Assembly (NCBI GenBank): GCA_035293805.1
Contig: DATGMD010000040.1
Location: 186,001 to 250,000, forward strand
Source: JAJPHF01 sp035293805
Lineage (GTDB): Bacteria > Chloroflexota > UBA6077 > JAJPHF01
Length of the DNA stretch: 64,000 nt
Direction: 5' to 3'
Shown piece by piece: positions 1 through 8,774 of the stretch. The position numbers and the translations under genes are program-made. Positions within the stretch are counted from its first letter, which is position 1; each line of letters begins with the position of its first letter. The notes under the pieces are model-generated. The model worked only from the letters and a program-made list of their open reading frames with translations. It ran no database searches and was not told the origin of the DNA.

Positions 1-1
1 G

Positions 2-439
2 CTGCTGGGCAACCAACCGGGCATGCGGATCATCGTGGACATGACCCGCGAGGCGGTGCCGTACTGCGCCCAGGGCGTCGTGGCGACGCGGCAATACGTG
101 CGCGACAATCCCGACGTCATTCGCCGCTTCACCCGCGCGTTCGTCGAGATGACCGCGCGCTACAAGCGGAACCGCGAGGAGGGCATGGCGGCGGTCAGCC
201 ACCACCTGGACGAGCACGACCCGCAGAAGGTGGCGAGCATCTACGAGTCCTGGGTCAGCCTGTTCGTCGACAAGCCGTACCCCGATCCGCAAGGCGTGCA
301 GTTCGTGCTCGACGAGTACGCCCAGAGCGATCCGCGCGCTCGCGACTTCAAGGTCGAGAACCTGATCGACCGCTCGTGGGTCCAAGAGCTGGACGAGCAG
401 GGCTACCTCGATCAGCTCTCCGGCGCAGGCCCGGGCTAG
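2..439 (+). CDS. ABC transporter substrate-binding protein, NitT/TauT type (5' truncated)
   Basis: The open frame runs from the window edge (frame from base 2) to a TAG at 437-439, so only the C-terminal part is present. It would be the periplasmic or lipoprotein binding subunit of a nitrate/sulfonate/THI5-like importer. The sequence has the helical C-terminal lobe usual for the family (RQYVRDNPDVIRRFTRAFVE, then a closing RSWVQELDEQGYLDQL). The same closing pattern (LRSIDDEGYIDEL) recurs in the binding-fold protein at 12428-13435, so the two are related. The next gene is on the opposite strand and converges on this one. Family assignment is from the fold pattern; the substrate is unknown. 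Confidence 0.8.
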   Translation: MLGNQPGMRIIVDMTREAVPYCAQGVVATRQYVRDNPDVIRRFTRAFVEMTARYKRNREEGMAAVSHHLDEHDPQKVASIYESWVSLFVDKPYPDPQGVQFVLDEYAQSDPRARDFKVENLIDRSWVQELDEQGYLDQLSGAGPG

Positions 440-509
440 TACCTCGTCACGGGTGCTTTGCTATGTGTCGGCAACGACCACCGCGTAGCAATCGACCGTT
501 GATCGCGCG

Positions 510-1580
510 TTAGTGCGCGGCATCGAGGAAGCGCGCGTCCACGACGCGGTCGAGCGGCAGCGCGTGCGACACGTCGGCCGGATCGAGCGAGTTCTCGTAC
601 GCCGTCTGCGACAGCCGCCCGGTGGCCGACCAGGTGTCGCGCGAGAGGTCGTACGCCGCCGCCGCCTGGTCGGGGGGCATGTCGTACAGGCGCGCGATAG
701 CCGCGGCCGCCGGCTCCTTCTCGTCGCGCACGTAGCGCAGTGCTTCCAGCGTGGCGGCTACCGTGCGCTGGACGGACGGGGCGTTGTCCGCGAGCTTCGC
801 CTCGCTCGCGCCGAGCACGGCCGTCGGCAGCTCGTAGAACTCCGCGAAGTTCAGGAGCACCTTCAGGCCCATCTGCTCGGCGACCAAGTTGAACGGCACG
901 TTCGAGATCGCGGCCTGCGCGGCCCCGGCCTTGAGCGCCGCCAGCCGCTGGCTGTTGTCGAGAACCGCCACGTAGTTGGCGCTGTCCCGGTCGAGCCCGA
1001 AGCGCTGGAGGGCAGCCTGCGCTTCGAGCTGCGTGTTGCCCCCGACCTCGTTCACGGCGATCGTCTTGCCCGCCAGGTCCTTGCCATCGCGGATCACGGT
1101 CGGGTCCACCACAAGGATGTGGTTGGACTTGTCGCTCACCGCCGCGACCACGCGCAGCGGCGCCCCCTGGTTGATCGCGCGCACGATGCTGCCGGCGGGC
1201 GTCGCGAAGTCCACGCTGCCGCCGATCACGGCGGCGATGGCCGCGTTGCTCGCCATCGTCACAACGCTCAGGTTGATGCCGTGGCGGGTGTAGATCCCCG
1301 CCTCCTGGCCGAGCACGATCGGAAACGTCGAGAGCGACTGCGCGGGAATCGCCACGGTCACGTCCTGGGCCGGCACGGGTGCCGTGGCGCTCGCCGCGGC
1401 GGGGCTGCCGCTGTCGGCGCCGGGCGCGGCCGCTCCTGTCGCCGCCGCGGGCGCCTGGGCGGCCGGTGTCGAGCCGGCGGCGCAGGCGGCGGCCAGCAGA
1501 ACAGTAGCCACGGCGAGCCAGCGCGCCCCGATCCACCGCCGCCCGGCCGCTCGTGCGCCCGGGAGCCCGGCCAACGGCAT
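510..1580 (-). CDS. ABC transporter substrate-binding lipoprotein (NitT/TauT/SsuA family)
   Basis: A 356-aa solute-binding lipoprotein. It starts at ATG 1580 with a basic N-terminus, a hydrophobic stretch and a lipobox ending LLAAAC at about residue 33, followed by an Ala/Pro/Ser-rich linker typical of high-GC secreted lipoproteins. The mature part begins VTVAIPAQSLSTFPIVLGQEAGIY and contains GSVDFATPAGSIVRAINQGAPLR and DLAGKTIAVNEVGG, the family's hinge and pocket pattern. It presumably delivers a small organic solute to an ABC permease; no permease or ATPase lies next to it. A well-spaced promoter lies upstream at 1757-1785. The substrate cannot be told from sequence. Confidence 0.88.
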   Translation of the reverse strand: MPLAGLPGARAAGRRWIGARWLAVATVLLAAACAAGSTPAAQAPAAATGAAAPGADSGSPAAASATAPVPAQDVTVAIPAQSLSTFPIVLGQEAGIYTRHGINLSVVTMASNAAIAAVIGGSVDFATPAGSIVRAINQGAPLRVVAAVSDKSNHILVVDPTVIRDGKDLAGKTIAVNEVGGNTQLEAQAALQRFGLDRDSANYVAVLDNSQRLAALKAGAAQAAISNVPFNLVAEQMGLKVLLNFAEFYELPTAVLGASEAKLADNAPSVQRTVAATLEALRYVRDEKEPAAAAIARLYDMPPDQAAAAYDLSRDTWSATGRLSQTAYENSLDPADVSHALPLDRVVDARFLDAAH

Positions 1581-1756
1581 ACCTACCTCTCCCCGACGGC
1601 CGTGCCCCGGTCCCGTACCGTCGCTGCTATCTGCCCCGCCCCGCCGGGGCGCGCCGCGTGGCGCTGGTGCATCGGCTGCCCCATGGCGTGACGAGCGGCC
1701 GGTGCCCCGCGCGTTACCCGCGACGAGGGGCCGCGTCGCCGCTCCGGGTAGGGGTG

Positions 1757-1785
1757 AGTGTAGCCAGGCGGTCCTGGCCTGTCAA
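1757..1785 (-). promoter_or_regulatory. Sigma-70-type promoter of the 510-1580 lipoprotein gene
   Basis: On the minus strand TTGACA (1785-1780) is followed, after exactly 17 bases, by TACACT (1762-1757). The -35 is consensus, the -10 matches four of six, and the spacing is optimal. The leader to the ATG at 1580 would be about 170 nt. Confidence 0.7.
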
Positions 1786-1821
1786 CGTCGTGTCGAAACA
1801 CACCTGCGCCCGCGCGGCGGG

Positions 1822-1830
1822 TGCTACAAT
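1822..1830 (+). promoter_or_regulatory. Extended -10 promoter for the 1929-3131 gene
   Basis: TGCTACAAT is an extended -10 (TGn followed by TACAAT at 1825-1830), about 100 bp before the start codon. No convincing -35 is visible, as expected for an extended -10. The same TGnTACAAT word precedes genes at 31568 and 58225. Confidence 0.55.
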
Positions 1831-1928
1831 GGGTGCCACCCGGCGGGGCGACGTGCTCCCACGGCCGGGACGCGCGCGATCGATGGGTCGCGGCAGCCGC
1901 AGGCGCGGCCCGGGAAGGGGACAGCGCG

Positions 1929-3131
1929 ATGCGATGGATGGCCCGCGGTCTGCTGCTGTTGGTGCTCGCCAGCACTCTGGCCTGTGCGCCGGGCGCCCAG
2001 CCCGCCGCATCTGGCGCCGCCAAGGCGAGCGCGCCCACCGGGGGGACGGGGGCGGCGCCCGCGGCCGCCGCGCCGCCCGCCGCGGCGGCTTCGGAACCAG
2101 CGGCGCCCGCCGAGTGGGAGCACGTCCTCGCGGCGGCTCGCCAGGAGGGCACCGTGGTCGTGAACGGGCCGCCGGGGGACATCATCCGCCGCAAAATGGT
2201 CGACGGCTTCACCGCTGCTTACCCCGGGATCACCCTGGAGTGGTCGGGCGGCACGGCGCCCGAGCTGGCCGCGAAGCTGGAGGCCGAGCGCCGCGCCGGC
2301 ATCTACGCGCTCGACGTCTTCATCGCGGGCACCAACGTCATGCTGGCGCAAGTGAAGAACCCCGGCTTCCTGGACCCCATCCAGCCCGCGCTCATTTTGC
2401 CCGAGGTGACCGACCCGGCCAACTGGCTCGACGGGCGGCTGGACTTCGCGGACAACGACGGCGCCTACGACCTCGTGTTCATCCAGACCCCGATGATCGC
2501 GGCCGCGCACAACCCGCGCCAGGTGCGGCCGGAGGAGATCGACGAGCTACCCAAGCTGCTCGATCCGAAGTGGAAGGGCAAGATCGTCATTAGCGACCCG
2601 TTGGCCGGCGGCCAGGGCCAGGCGGCGTTCCGCTGGTTGTGGGCGGTCCTCGGCCCCGAGAAGGGCGCCGAGTACATCCGCGCGCTCCGCGCGCAGGCCG
2701 GCGCCGTCGATCGCGACCGCCGGCGGATGCTGGAGTGGATCGCCCGTGGCCGCTACGCGATCCTGTTCAACCCCGATCCCACTACTCTGGAGCAGCTGGC
2801 GCAGGAAGGCATCACGATCCCCGTGCTGCCAGGCTTCAAGGACTACGGCACCTACGTCACCCCCGGCTTCGGCAGCGTCGGGCTCATTAACCAGGCCCCT
2901 CATCCCAACGCGGCCAAAGTGTTCCTCAACTGGCTGCTCAGCCGCGATGGCCAGACGGCCTACAGCACGGCGCTGAGCAACGGCAGCCGGCGGCTGGACG
3001 TGCCCACCGATCACATCCCGCCCGAGCTGCGCGTGCAGCCGGACGGCAAATACTGGGCGAGTTACAAGGAGGCCGAAGCGCTGCCTCCGCCCGAGCTGAT
3101 GGCGCTCCTCAAAGAGGTGTTCGGCCACTAG
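1929..3131 (+). CDS. Extracellular solute-binding lipoprotein, Fe(III)/family-1 type
   Basis: A 400-aa binding protein for an ABC importer of the iron(III)/AfuA-like family. I chose ATG 1929 because it has an AAGGGGAC ribosome site and begins directly with a lipoprotein signal (RWMARGLLLLVLASTLAC); the frame is open further upstream but that part is not protein-like. After an Ala/Pro linker come EWEHVLAAARQEGTVVV, GGTAPELAAKLEAERRAGIY and KLLDPKWKGKIVISDPLAGG, all family landmarks. It is followed by a fused permease at 3253-4980, so the two probably form one importer, but no ATPase subunit lies nearby. The protein at 7539-8711 is a close paralogue. Ligand unknown: metal, polyamine or small organic acid are all possible. 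Confidence 0.88.
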   Translation: MRWMARGLLLLVLASTLACAPGAQPAASGAAKASAPTGGTGAAPAAAAPPAAAASEPAAPAEWEHVLAAARQEGTVVVNGPPGDIIRRKMVDGFTAAYPGITLEWSGGTAPELAAKLEAERRAGIYALDVFIAGTNVMLAQVKNPGFLDPIQPALILPEVTDPANWLDGRLDFADNDGAYDLVFIQTPMIAAAHNPRQVRPEEIDELPKLLDPKWKGKIVISDPLAGGQGQAAFRWLWAVLGPEKGAEYIRALRAQAGAVDRDRRRMLEWIARGRYAILFNPDPTTLEQLAQEGITIPVLPGFKDYGTYVTPGFGSVGLINQAPHPNAAKVFLNWLLSRDGQTAYSTALSNGSRRLDVPTDHIPPELRVQPDGKYWASYKEAEALPPPELMALLKEVFGH

Positions 3132-3252
3132 GCTGACGTGCCGGCGGGGCGGCCGAGTCGCGCGGCGCAACCGGCTTCCCCGTCGCCGCCGCCGAGAGTA
3201 GCGCGGCGCGGCGTACGCGACGCCCGTGGCCGCCGTATGGGGATGCTCCATC

Positions 3253-4980
3253 ATGAGGACCGCTGTTCGGCTCCGTGCCGCCCCCATCGTTACGCTGCCG
3301 CGTTCCAGCCCGCGCGCCGTGCTACTGCTGCTCCTGTTCGGCGTCGTCGCCTTCCTCACCGCCTACCCAACCGTGTTCATGTTCGTGAGCAGCTTCGAGA
3401 CGAACCGGCCCGGGCAGGCGGTCACCTGGGGCTTCGACGCCTGGCGCACCGCCTTCGCCGATCCCTCCGTGCTCGCCGCGCTCGGCAACACGTTCGCGCT
3501 GGCGGCCATTCGGACGGCGATCGTCACCGCCGTCGCCATCTTCTTCGCCTGGGTCGTGACCCGCACCGACACCCCGTGGCGCGGGGCGATCGAGTTTGCT
3601 CTCTGGCTCGGCTTCTTCTTCCCGCAGCTCCCCCTCGTCCTCGGCTGGATCCTGCTCCTCGATCCCCAGTACGGCGTGCTCAACATGCTCCTCATGAACG
3701 CTTTCGGCCTGGCGGCGGCCCCGCTCGACGTCTACTCGTACTTCGGCATCGTCTGGACCCACCTCGCCTACGGCACCTCGATCCGCTTTCTCCTGATCAC
3801 CCCGGCCTTCCGCGCGATGGACGCCTCGATGGAGGAGGCGGCGCGGATGTCTGGCGCGAGCGCCCCCACCGCGCTGCGACGCATCGTCGTCCCCCTGCTC
3901 GCCCCGGCGATCCTCGCGGCTGTCGCGCTAGGGTTCATCAAGGCCATCCAGTCCTTCGAGACGGAGATGGTCCTGGGCATCCCCGCCGGCATCTACGTCT
4001 ACTCTACCAAGATCTGGGACTACATCCACTGGGACCCGCCGGACTACGGCCCCGCGACCGCGCTGTCCAGCGTGTTCCTGCTGCTGATCTTTGCGCTCGT
4101 CTGGGCGCAGCGCCTCGCCCTGGGCCGCCGCCAGTACACGACCGTGACCGGTCGCAGCTATTCCGTGCGGCCAGCCAGCTTGGGCCGCTGGCGCTGGGTC
4201 ACCTTCGGCATCTGCGCGGCGTGGATCGCGGCCATGATCCTGTTGCCCCTCAGCTTCCTGCTCCTCGGCACGTTCATGCGCGTGTTCGGGTTCTTCGACG
4301 TCGAGAACGTCTGGACGGTGCGCCACTGGATGTCGGCGTTCGACGACCCCATCCTGCTGACCTCGCTCAAGAACACGCTGCTGTTCGGCGCGGGCGCGGC
4401 CGTCGTGGGGGCGCTGTTCGCCGCGCTGGTGAGCTACGTGCTCGTGCGGTTGCGCTTCGCGGGCCGCGGCACCCTCGACTTCCTGACGTGGCTGCCGTGG
4501 GCGCTGCCGGGCGTGCTGCTCGGATTGGCGCTGCTCTGGACCTTCCTCAGCACGCCCGGGCTGCGCGCGCTCTACGGCACGATCTACATCCTGATCCTGG
4601 CCATCGTCGTCGCCGAGCTGCCACTGGGCACCCAGGTCCTCAAAGCCTCGCTGATGCAGATCAGCAAGGAGCTGGAGGAGTCCGCCTGGATGGCCGGCGG
4701 CTCCTGGCTCTACACGCTGCGGCGCGTGGTGCTGCCGCTCCTCCTCCCCGCGGTCCTGGCCGTCGGGCTCATCATCTTCATCGCCGCGCTGCGCGACATC
4801 CCGACCGTTATCTTCCTCGCCGCGCCGCAGTCCCGCACCCTCTCGCTGCTGATGCTCGACTACATCGCCGGCGCCCAGATGGAGCGCGCCGTCGTGCTGG
4901 GAGTGTTCATCACCTTCCTCATCACGGTGGCGGCCATCGGGGGCCGCCTGCTGCTCGGGCGCTGGCTGCGCGCGGCGTAG
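3253..4980 (+). CDS. ABC transporter permease, fused two-unit FbpB type
   Basis: A 575-aa inner-membrane permease with about 12 hydrophobic segments arranged as two homologous halves, the architecture of iron(III)/thiamine-type permeases (FbpB, ThiP). Each half carries the cytoplasmic EAA loop that docks the ATPase: MEEAARMSGASAPTALRRIV in the first and LEESAWMAGGSWLYTLRRVV in the second. I prefer ATG 3253, which has GGGGATG about 6 bases upstream; a GTG at 3226 would add nine residues. It lies 121 bp after the binding protein at 1929-3131. The partner ATPase is not in the window and must be encoded elsewhere or shared. Confidence 0.9.
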   Translation: MRTAVRLRAAPIVTLPRSSPRAVLLLLLFGVVAFLTAYPTVFMFVSSFETNRPGQAVTWGFDAWRTAFADPSVLAALGNTFALAAIRTAIVTAVAIFFAWVVTRTDTPWRGAIEFALWLGFFFPQLPLVLGWILLLDPQYGVLNMLLMNAFGLAAAPLDVYSYFGIVWTHLAYGTSIRFLLITPAFRAMDASMEEAARMSGASAPTALRRIVVPLLAPAILAAVALGFIKAIQSFETEMVLGIPAGIYVYSTKIWDYIHWDPPDYGPATALSSVFLLLIFALVWAQRLALGRRQYTTVTGRSYSVRPASLGRWRWVTFGICAAWIAAMILLPLSFLLLGTFMRVFGFFDVENVWTVRHWMSAFDDPILLTSLKNTLLFGAGAAVVGALFAALVSYVLVRLRFAGRGTLDFLTWLPWALPGVLLGLALLWTFLSTPGLRALYGTIYILILAIVVAELPLGTQVLKASLMQISKELEESAWMAGGSWLYTLRRVVLPLLLPAVLAVGLIIFIAALRDIPTVIFLAAPQSRTLSLLMLDYIAGAQMERAVVLGVFITFLITVAAIGGRLLLGRWLRAA

Positions 4981-5014
4981 CCCCTCAGGCTTTCTGGCCT
5001 GCTGGGCGGGGGTG

Positions 5015-5020
5015 TACAAT
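5015..5020 (+). promoter_or_regulatory. Possible -10 element upstream of the 5056 gene
   Basis: TACAAT in the 75-bp gap after the permease gene, about 36 bp before the start codon. No good -35 is seen at the correct distance, so this is only a candidate internal promoter. Confidence 0.35.
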
Positions 5021-5055
5021 CGCGCCAACCGGGGAAGCCGCGAAGGGGAGGCCGT

Positions 5056-5769
5056 ATGCTGGCTAGTGGCGTTGCCGCGCTGATCGACGAGCTGAATCGC
5101 CTGGCGAACGCGCAGTTCGCGTCGCCGGAGTTCCAGCACTTGCTATCCATCAAGTTCACGCCGGCGCGCGCCCGCTGCTACGCCGTCCACCTGGCGCGCT
5201 ACCAGGACCACCGCCGCGACTGCTGGGGCTACGTGCAGGGCGCGGCGCCGCTGCCGGTCAAGCGCCTGATCTGGGCGCACGAGTCCGAAGAGCTGATCAA
5301 CGACCCGCGCGCTGACGCCGACCACTCGACGCTCGCCGCCCGCGAGGCCGAGACGCTCGGCATGTCCCGCGAGGAGTTCGAGCGCTACGAGCTGGTGCCG
5401 GGCGCCACGGCCGCCTTCTACGCCTGGGTCCACCTCTCGAAAGACCGGCCGTGGCTGGAAGCCTTCACCGTCTCTAGCATGCTGGAGCGGCGCAACGACG
5501 ACTCGGTGATCCAGGGCGGCGGCCTGTCCCACCGCATGGGCCACAAGATCGCCCAGGATCTCGGCCTGCCGCTGGAGCGGCTGAAGAACTCGACTGTCCA
5601 CATGGCCGCCGACGTGGAGCACGCGCGCATGCTGGAGACGGTGGCCGAGATGTACGCCACCACCGACGAGGCGCGCCAGGCGATGCTGCGCGCGGCCCGC
5701 GAGACGTATATCGTCGACCGCGCCTTCCGCGGCGCCGTCGCCGAGGCGCTCGAAGACATCGCCGAGTAG
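5056..5769 (+). CDS. Iron-containing redox enzyme / TenA-PqqC-like heme-oxygenase-fold protein
   Basis: A 237-aa all-helical protein of the heme-oxygenase-like fold (TenA_E, PqqC and diiron oxidases). Visible features are a helical N-terminus with FQHLLSIKFTPARARCYAVH, the acidic-histidine cluster WAHESEELINDP, and a late helix with HMAADVEHARMLETVAEMYA resembling the E/H-rich metal- or cofactor-binding helices of the family. The ATG at 5056 has GGGGAGG five bases upstream. It sits between an importer and a D-aminoacylase-like hydrolase, so it may oxidise or cleave the imported compound. Whether it binds iron or a vitamin-like substrate cannot be decided from sequence; a true TenA role is possible but no thiamine genes are present. 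Confidence 0.7.
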   Translation: MLASGVAALIDELNRLANAQFASPEFQHLLSIKFTPARARCYAVHLARYQDHRRDCWGYVQGAAPLPVKRLIWAHESEELINDPRADADHSTLAAREAETLGMSREEFERYELVPGATAAFYAWVHLSKDRPWLEAFTVSSMLERRNDDSVIQGGGLSHRMGHKIAQDLGLPLERLKNSTVHMAADVEHARMLETVAEMYATTDEARQAMLRAARETYIVDRAFRGAVAEALEDIAE

Positions 5770-5828
5770 CCGCCTGCCGCGCCGGGGCTGGCAGGCCGCG
5801 TCGACGGATTCATTGTGAGGAGGTAGCC

Positions 5829-7469
5829 ATGGCCTACGATCTGGTGATCCGCAACGCGACCGTCGTGGATGGCACGGGCGCCCCACGGCGCGGCGGCGGC
5901 GTGGCCATCGAGGGCGGCGTGATCCGCGCCGTGGGCGACGTGGCCGGCGACGCCCACCGCGTGATCGACGCGCACGGCCAGGTCGTGGCGCCCGGCTTCA
6001 TCGACCCGCACACCCACATGGACTTCTGGGTGAAGCGCTACCCCGCCGGCCAGCCCGTCGTGAACTACGGCGTGACCACCGTGGTCATCTGCGACTGCGG
6101 CGCGGCCGTCGCCCCGGTGCCTCCGCAAGGCCCCTCGCGGGACATCCTGATGGCCTACCTGCACCGCGTGCTCGACAAGTACGTCGACGATGCCGAGTTC
6201 GCCTGGACGACCTACGAGGAATACCTGAGCTATCTCGAAGGCAACGTCGGCATCAACGTCGGCGCCTTCGCGCCGCACTCGCCTATCCGCCTGGCCGTGA
6301 TGGGCGAGGAGGCGGGCAAGCGCACCGCCACGCCGGACGAGCTGGCGGCGATGGTCGATCACGTCGACGCCTACTGGCGGGCCGGCGCCATCGGCTTCTC
6401 CAGCAGTCCGCGCGGCGGTCCGCTCATCCACAGCGATACCCCCAGCACCTTCGCCGACCGCAACGAGATGCTCACCCTCGCCAGCGTCGTCGGGCGCCAG
6501 GGCGGCATCGTCCAGTACAACGGCTTCGCCCGCGTCATGGAGCCCGGCTCGGAGCTGCACTACCTGGCCCACAACGTGCCCGCGAAGCTGATCCTGAACG
6601 AGTGGGCGCAAGCCGCGGGCGACGACCAGTCGGGCCGGCGCGGCGCCGAGGCGCTGGCCCAGCTCCACGCCGAGGGCCGTCCCGCGTGGGGCGTCGTCGT
6701 GCCCTACCAGCACATCCAGAACCAGCGCGCCGCCACCTTCGCGCCGCTCGCCGGCGTGCCCGCCTGGGACGACCTGCCCAAGGAGCCGGACGCCCTGCGC
6801 GAGCGGCTGGCCGATCCGGCGCTGCGCGAGCGCCTGCGCGCCGCGGCCGCCGAGCGCGGCGCCGCCTGCCTGTGGGACGAGCTGCTGGTGAAGCGCGTGG
6901 CCCGCGACGCCGACCGTCGCTGGGAGGGCCGCCTGGTGGCCGACGCCGCCCGGGAGACGGGCCAGGCGCCGGTCGACTTCGCCCTCGACCTGTTCCAGGC
7001 CGACGACGGCACCACTCGCTTCTGCCGCCTTGGCGCGCGCAACCACAGCCTCGACGTGCTCGGCGAGATGATCCGTAGCCCCTACTCCGTCATCGGCACC
7101 GACGCGGGCGCGCACCTCGACACCTTCTACTGGTACGGCACGCCCGCGCGGCTGCTCGGCTACTGGACCCGCGAGCGCGGGCTGCTCACTCTGGAGGAGG
7201 CCGTCCACAAGCTGACCGGCTTCAATGCGGCCATGCTCGGCATTCGGCGCGGCGTGCTCGCGCCCGGCCGCCCCGCCGACGTGGTCGTCTTCGACCCCGA
7301 CGCCATCGGCGACGTGGTCATGCCGCGGCTGCCCTATTACGTGGACGACGCCGAGATTCATCGCCAGCCGCCGGGCGTCGAGCTGGTCGTCGTCAACGGC
7401 GAGGCCGTCGTCGAGCGGGGCGACAACACGGCCGCCCGCCCGGGCAAAGTGCGCCGCTGGGAGCTGTAG
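5829..7469 (+). CDS. N-acyl-D-amino-acid deacylase family amidohydrolase
   Basis: A 546-aa metal-dependent amidohydrolase of the D-aminoacylase/dihydroorotase-like branch. The start YDLVIRNATVVDGTGAPRRG and the metal motif GFIDPHTHMDF are classic. Later landmarks are FSSSPRGGP, IGTDAGAH for the catalytic Asp region, and the C-terminal RGVLAPGRPADVVVFDPD that closes the small beta domain. It would hydrolyse an N-acyl amino acid or related amide in the cytoplasm. The start has a near-perfect AGGAGGT site. It lies 59 bp after the heme-oxygenase-fold gene and before a second binding protein, consistent with an uptake-and-degradation operon. Confidence 0.85.
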   Translation: MAYDLVIRNATVVDGTGAPRRGGGVAIEGGVIRAVGDVAGDAHRVIDAHGQVVAPGFIDPHTHMDFWVKRYPAGQPVVNYGVTTVVICDCGAAVAPVPPQGPSRDILMAYLHRVLDKYVDDAEFAWTTYEEYLSYLEGNVGINVGAFAPHSPIRLAVMGEEAGKRTATPDELAAMVDHVDAYWRAGAIGFSSSPRGGPLIHSDTPSTFADRNEMLTLASVVGRQGGIVQYNGFARVMEPGSELHYLAHNVPAKLILNEWAQAAGDDQSGRRGAEALAQLHAEGRPAWGVVVPYQHIQNQRAATFAPLAGVPAWDDLPKEPDALRERLADPALRERLRAAAAERGAACLWDELLVKRVARDADRRWEGRLVADAARETGQAPVDFALDLFQADDGTTRFCRLGARNHSLDVLGEMIRSPYSVIGTDAGAHLDTFYWYGTPARLLGYWTRERGLLTLEEAVHKLTGFNAAMLGIRRGVLAPGRPADVVVFDPDAIGDVVMPRLPYYVDDAEIHRQPPGVELVVVNGEAVVERGDNTAARPGKVRRWEL

Positions 7470-7538
7470 GCGAGCGCGGTCCGGCTGCGGCCGGCGATGG
7501 TCGGCTCGCACGTGGCGTCCGACGCGGGGAGGTGGCCG

Positions 7539-8711
7539 ATGCGAGGGACGCGGCATGGTCTGCTGCTACTCCTGTGTCTGACGGCATTCGCCTGCGCGCC
7601 GGCGGCCGCGCGCCCCGCCGTGCCTGCCGCTCCCGGCCCGCCGGCGCCCGGTGACGACGGCTCGGCCGAGCCCGCTCCCGCCTGGCAGGCTGAGTGGGAT
7701 CGCACGGTGGCCGCGGCGAAGCAAGAGGGGACCGTCGTGGTGCTCGCGCCGCCGGGCGATCGGCTGCGCCAGAGCGTGCTCGACGCCTTCCGCGCTCAGT
7801 TCCCCGACATCACCGTCGAGTGGTCGGGCGGACCAAGCCCCGACCAGGCCGTCAAGCTGGAGGCCGAGCGCCGCGCCGGCGTCTACTCCACCGACGTATT
7901 CATCGCCGGTACCGCGGTGGCGCTCACGCAGATGAAGGCCGCGGGCGCGCTCGACCCGCTGCCCCCGGCGCTCATCCTGCCCGAAGTCACCGACCCTGCT
8001 AACTGGCGCGACGGCCGCCTCTACTTCGCCGACACCGAAGGCGCCCTCGACCTGGTGTTCAGCGGCACGCCTCAGATGGCGCTCATCTACGATCCCCGCC
8101 AGGTGCGCGCCGACGAGGTGAACAGTCTCGACAAGCTGCTCGATCCGAAGTGGAAGGGCCGCATCGCGTTGGAGGACCCGCTGAGCGGGGGCCTGCCGCT
8201 CACCCGCTTTCGCTTCGTCTGGTTCGTCATGGGGCCCGAGAAAGGCGAGGCCTACATCCGCGCGCTGCGAGCCCAGCTGGGTGTCGTGGACCACGACCGC
8301 CGGCGGCTCGTCGAGTGGATTGCCCGTGGTCGCTATGCTATCCACTTCAACCCGCAGCAGTCGATGGTGCAACAGCTCCAACAGGAAGGGCTGACCATTG
8401 GCTCCGTGGTCGAGTTCAAGGACTATGGCGCCGAGCTGAGCGCCGGGCCGGGCAGCCTGATGCTGCTAAACCAGGCGCCGCACCCCAACGCGGCCAAAGT
8501 GTTCGTGAACTGGCTCCTCTCCAAAGCGGGCCAGACCGCCTTCGAGAGCGCGGTCGTCATGGCCAGCCGCCGCCTCGACGTGCCGACCGACTACCTGCCG
8601 CCCGAGCTGGTCCCGAAGCCCGGCGTCCGCTACGTCGACAGCTCCCCCGAGGACTACGCCGTCCCGCCGCCCGAGCTGATGACGTTGCTCAAGGAGCTGT
8701 TCGCCAACTGA
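7539..8711 (+). CDS. Extracellular solute-binding lipoprotein, paralogue of the 1929-3131 product
   Basis: A 390-aa binding lipoprotein. ATG 7539 is chosen because GGGGAGGT lies just upstream and the sequence begins with a signal peptide and lipobox (LTAFAC). It shares long near-identical blocks with the 1929-3131 protein: LEAERRAGVYSTDVFIAGT, LILPEVTDPANWRDGRLYFA, KLLDPKWKGRI, DHDRRRLVEWIARGRYAI and APHPNAAKVFVNWLLS. The two are therefore a duplicated pair, not merely members of one superfamily. No second permease accompanies it, so both may feed the permease at 3253-4980 with different ligands. The ligand is unknown. Confidence 0.88.
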   Translation: MRGTRHGLLLLLCLTAFACAPAAARPAVPAAPGPPAPGDDGSAEPAPAWQAEWDRTVAAAKQEGTVVVLAPPGDRLRQSVLDAFRAQFPDITVEWSGGPSPDQAVKLEAERRAGVYSTDVFIAGTAVALTQMKAAGALDPLPPALILPEVTDPANWRDGRLYFADTEGALDLVFSGTPQMALIYDPRQVRADEVNSLDKLLDPKWKGRIALEDPLSGGLPLTRFRFVWFVMGPEKGEAYIRALRAQLGVVDHDRRRLVEWIARGRYAIHFNPQQSMVQQLQQEGLTIGSVVEFKDYGAELSAGPGSLMLLNQAPHPNAAKVFVNWLLSKAGQTAFESAVVMASRRLDVPTDYLPPELVPKPGVRYVDSSPEDYAVPPPELMTLLKELFAN

Positions 8712-8774
8712 CCCGTGATTCGGGAAGACGTGAGTAGCGCGGCCCGCGCTCAGGGCGCCGGCCTGGAGGGGACA

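Noticed and set aside
3138..5066. A 642-aa plus-strand frame overlapping the permease gene
   Set aside because: Arg/Pro/Ala-rich and motif-free; the other frame gives a typical polytopic permease.
5418..7556. A 712-aa minus-strand frame opposite the D-aminoacylase-like gene
   Set aside because: Shadow ORF. The plus strand has clear catalytic motifs and ribosome sites; the minus frame has only low-complexity sequence.
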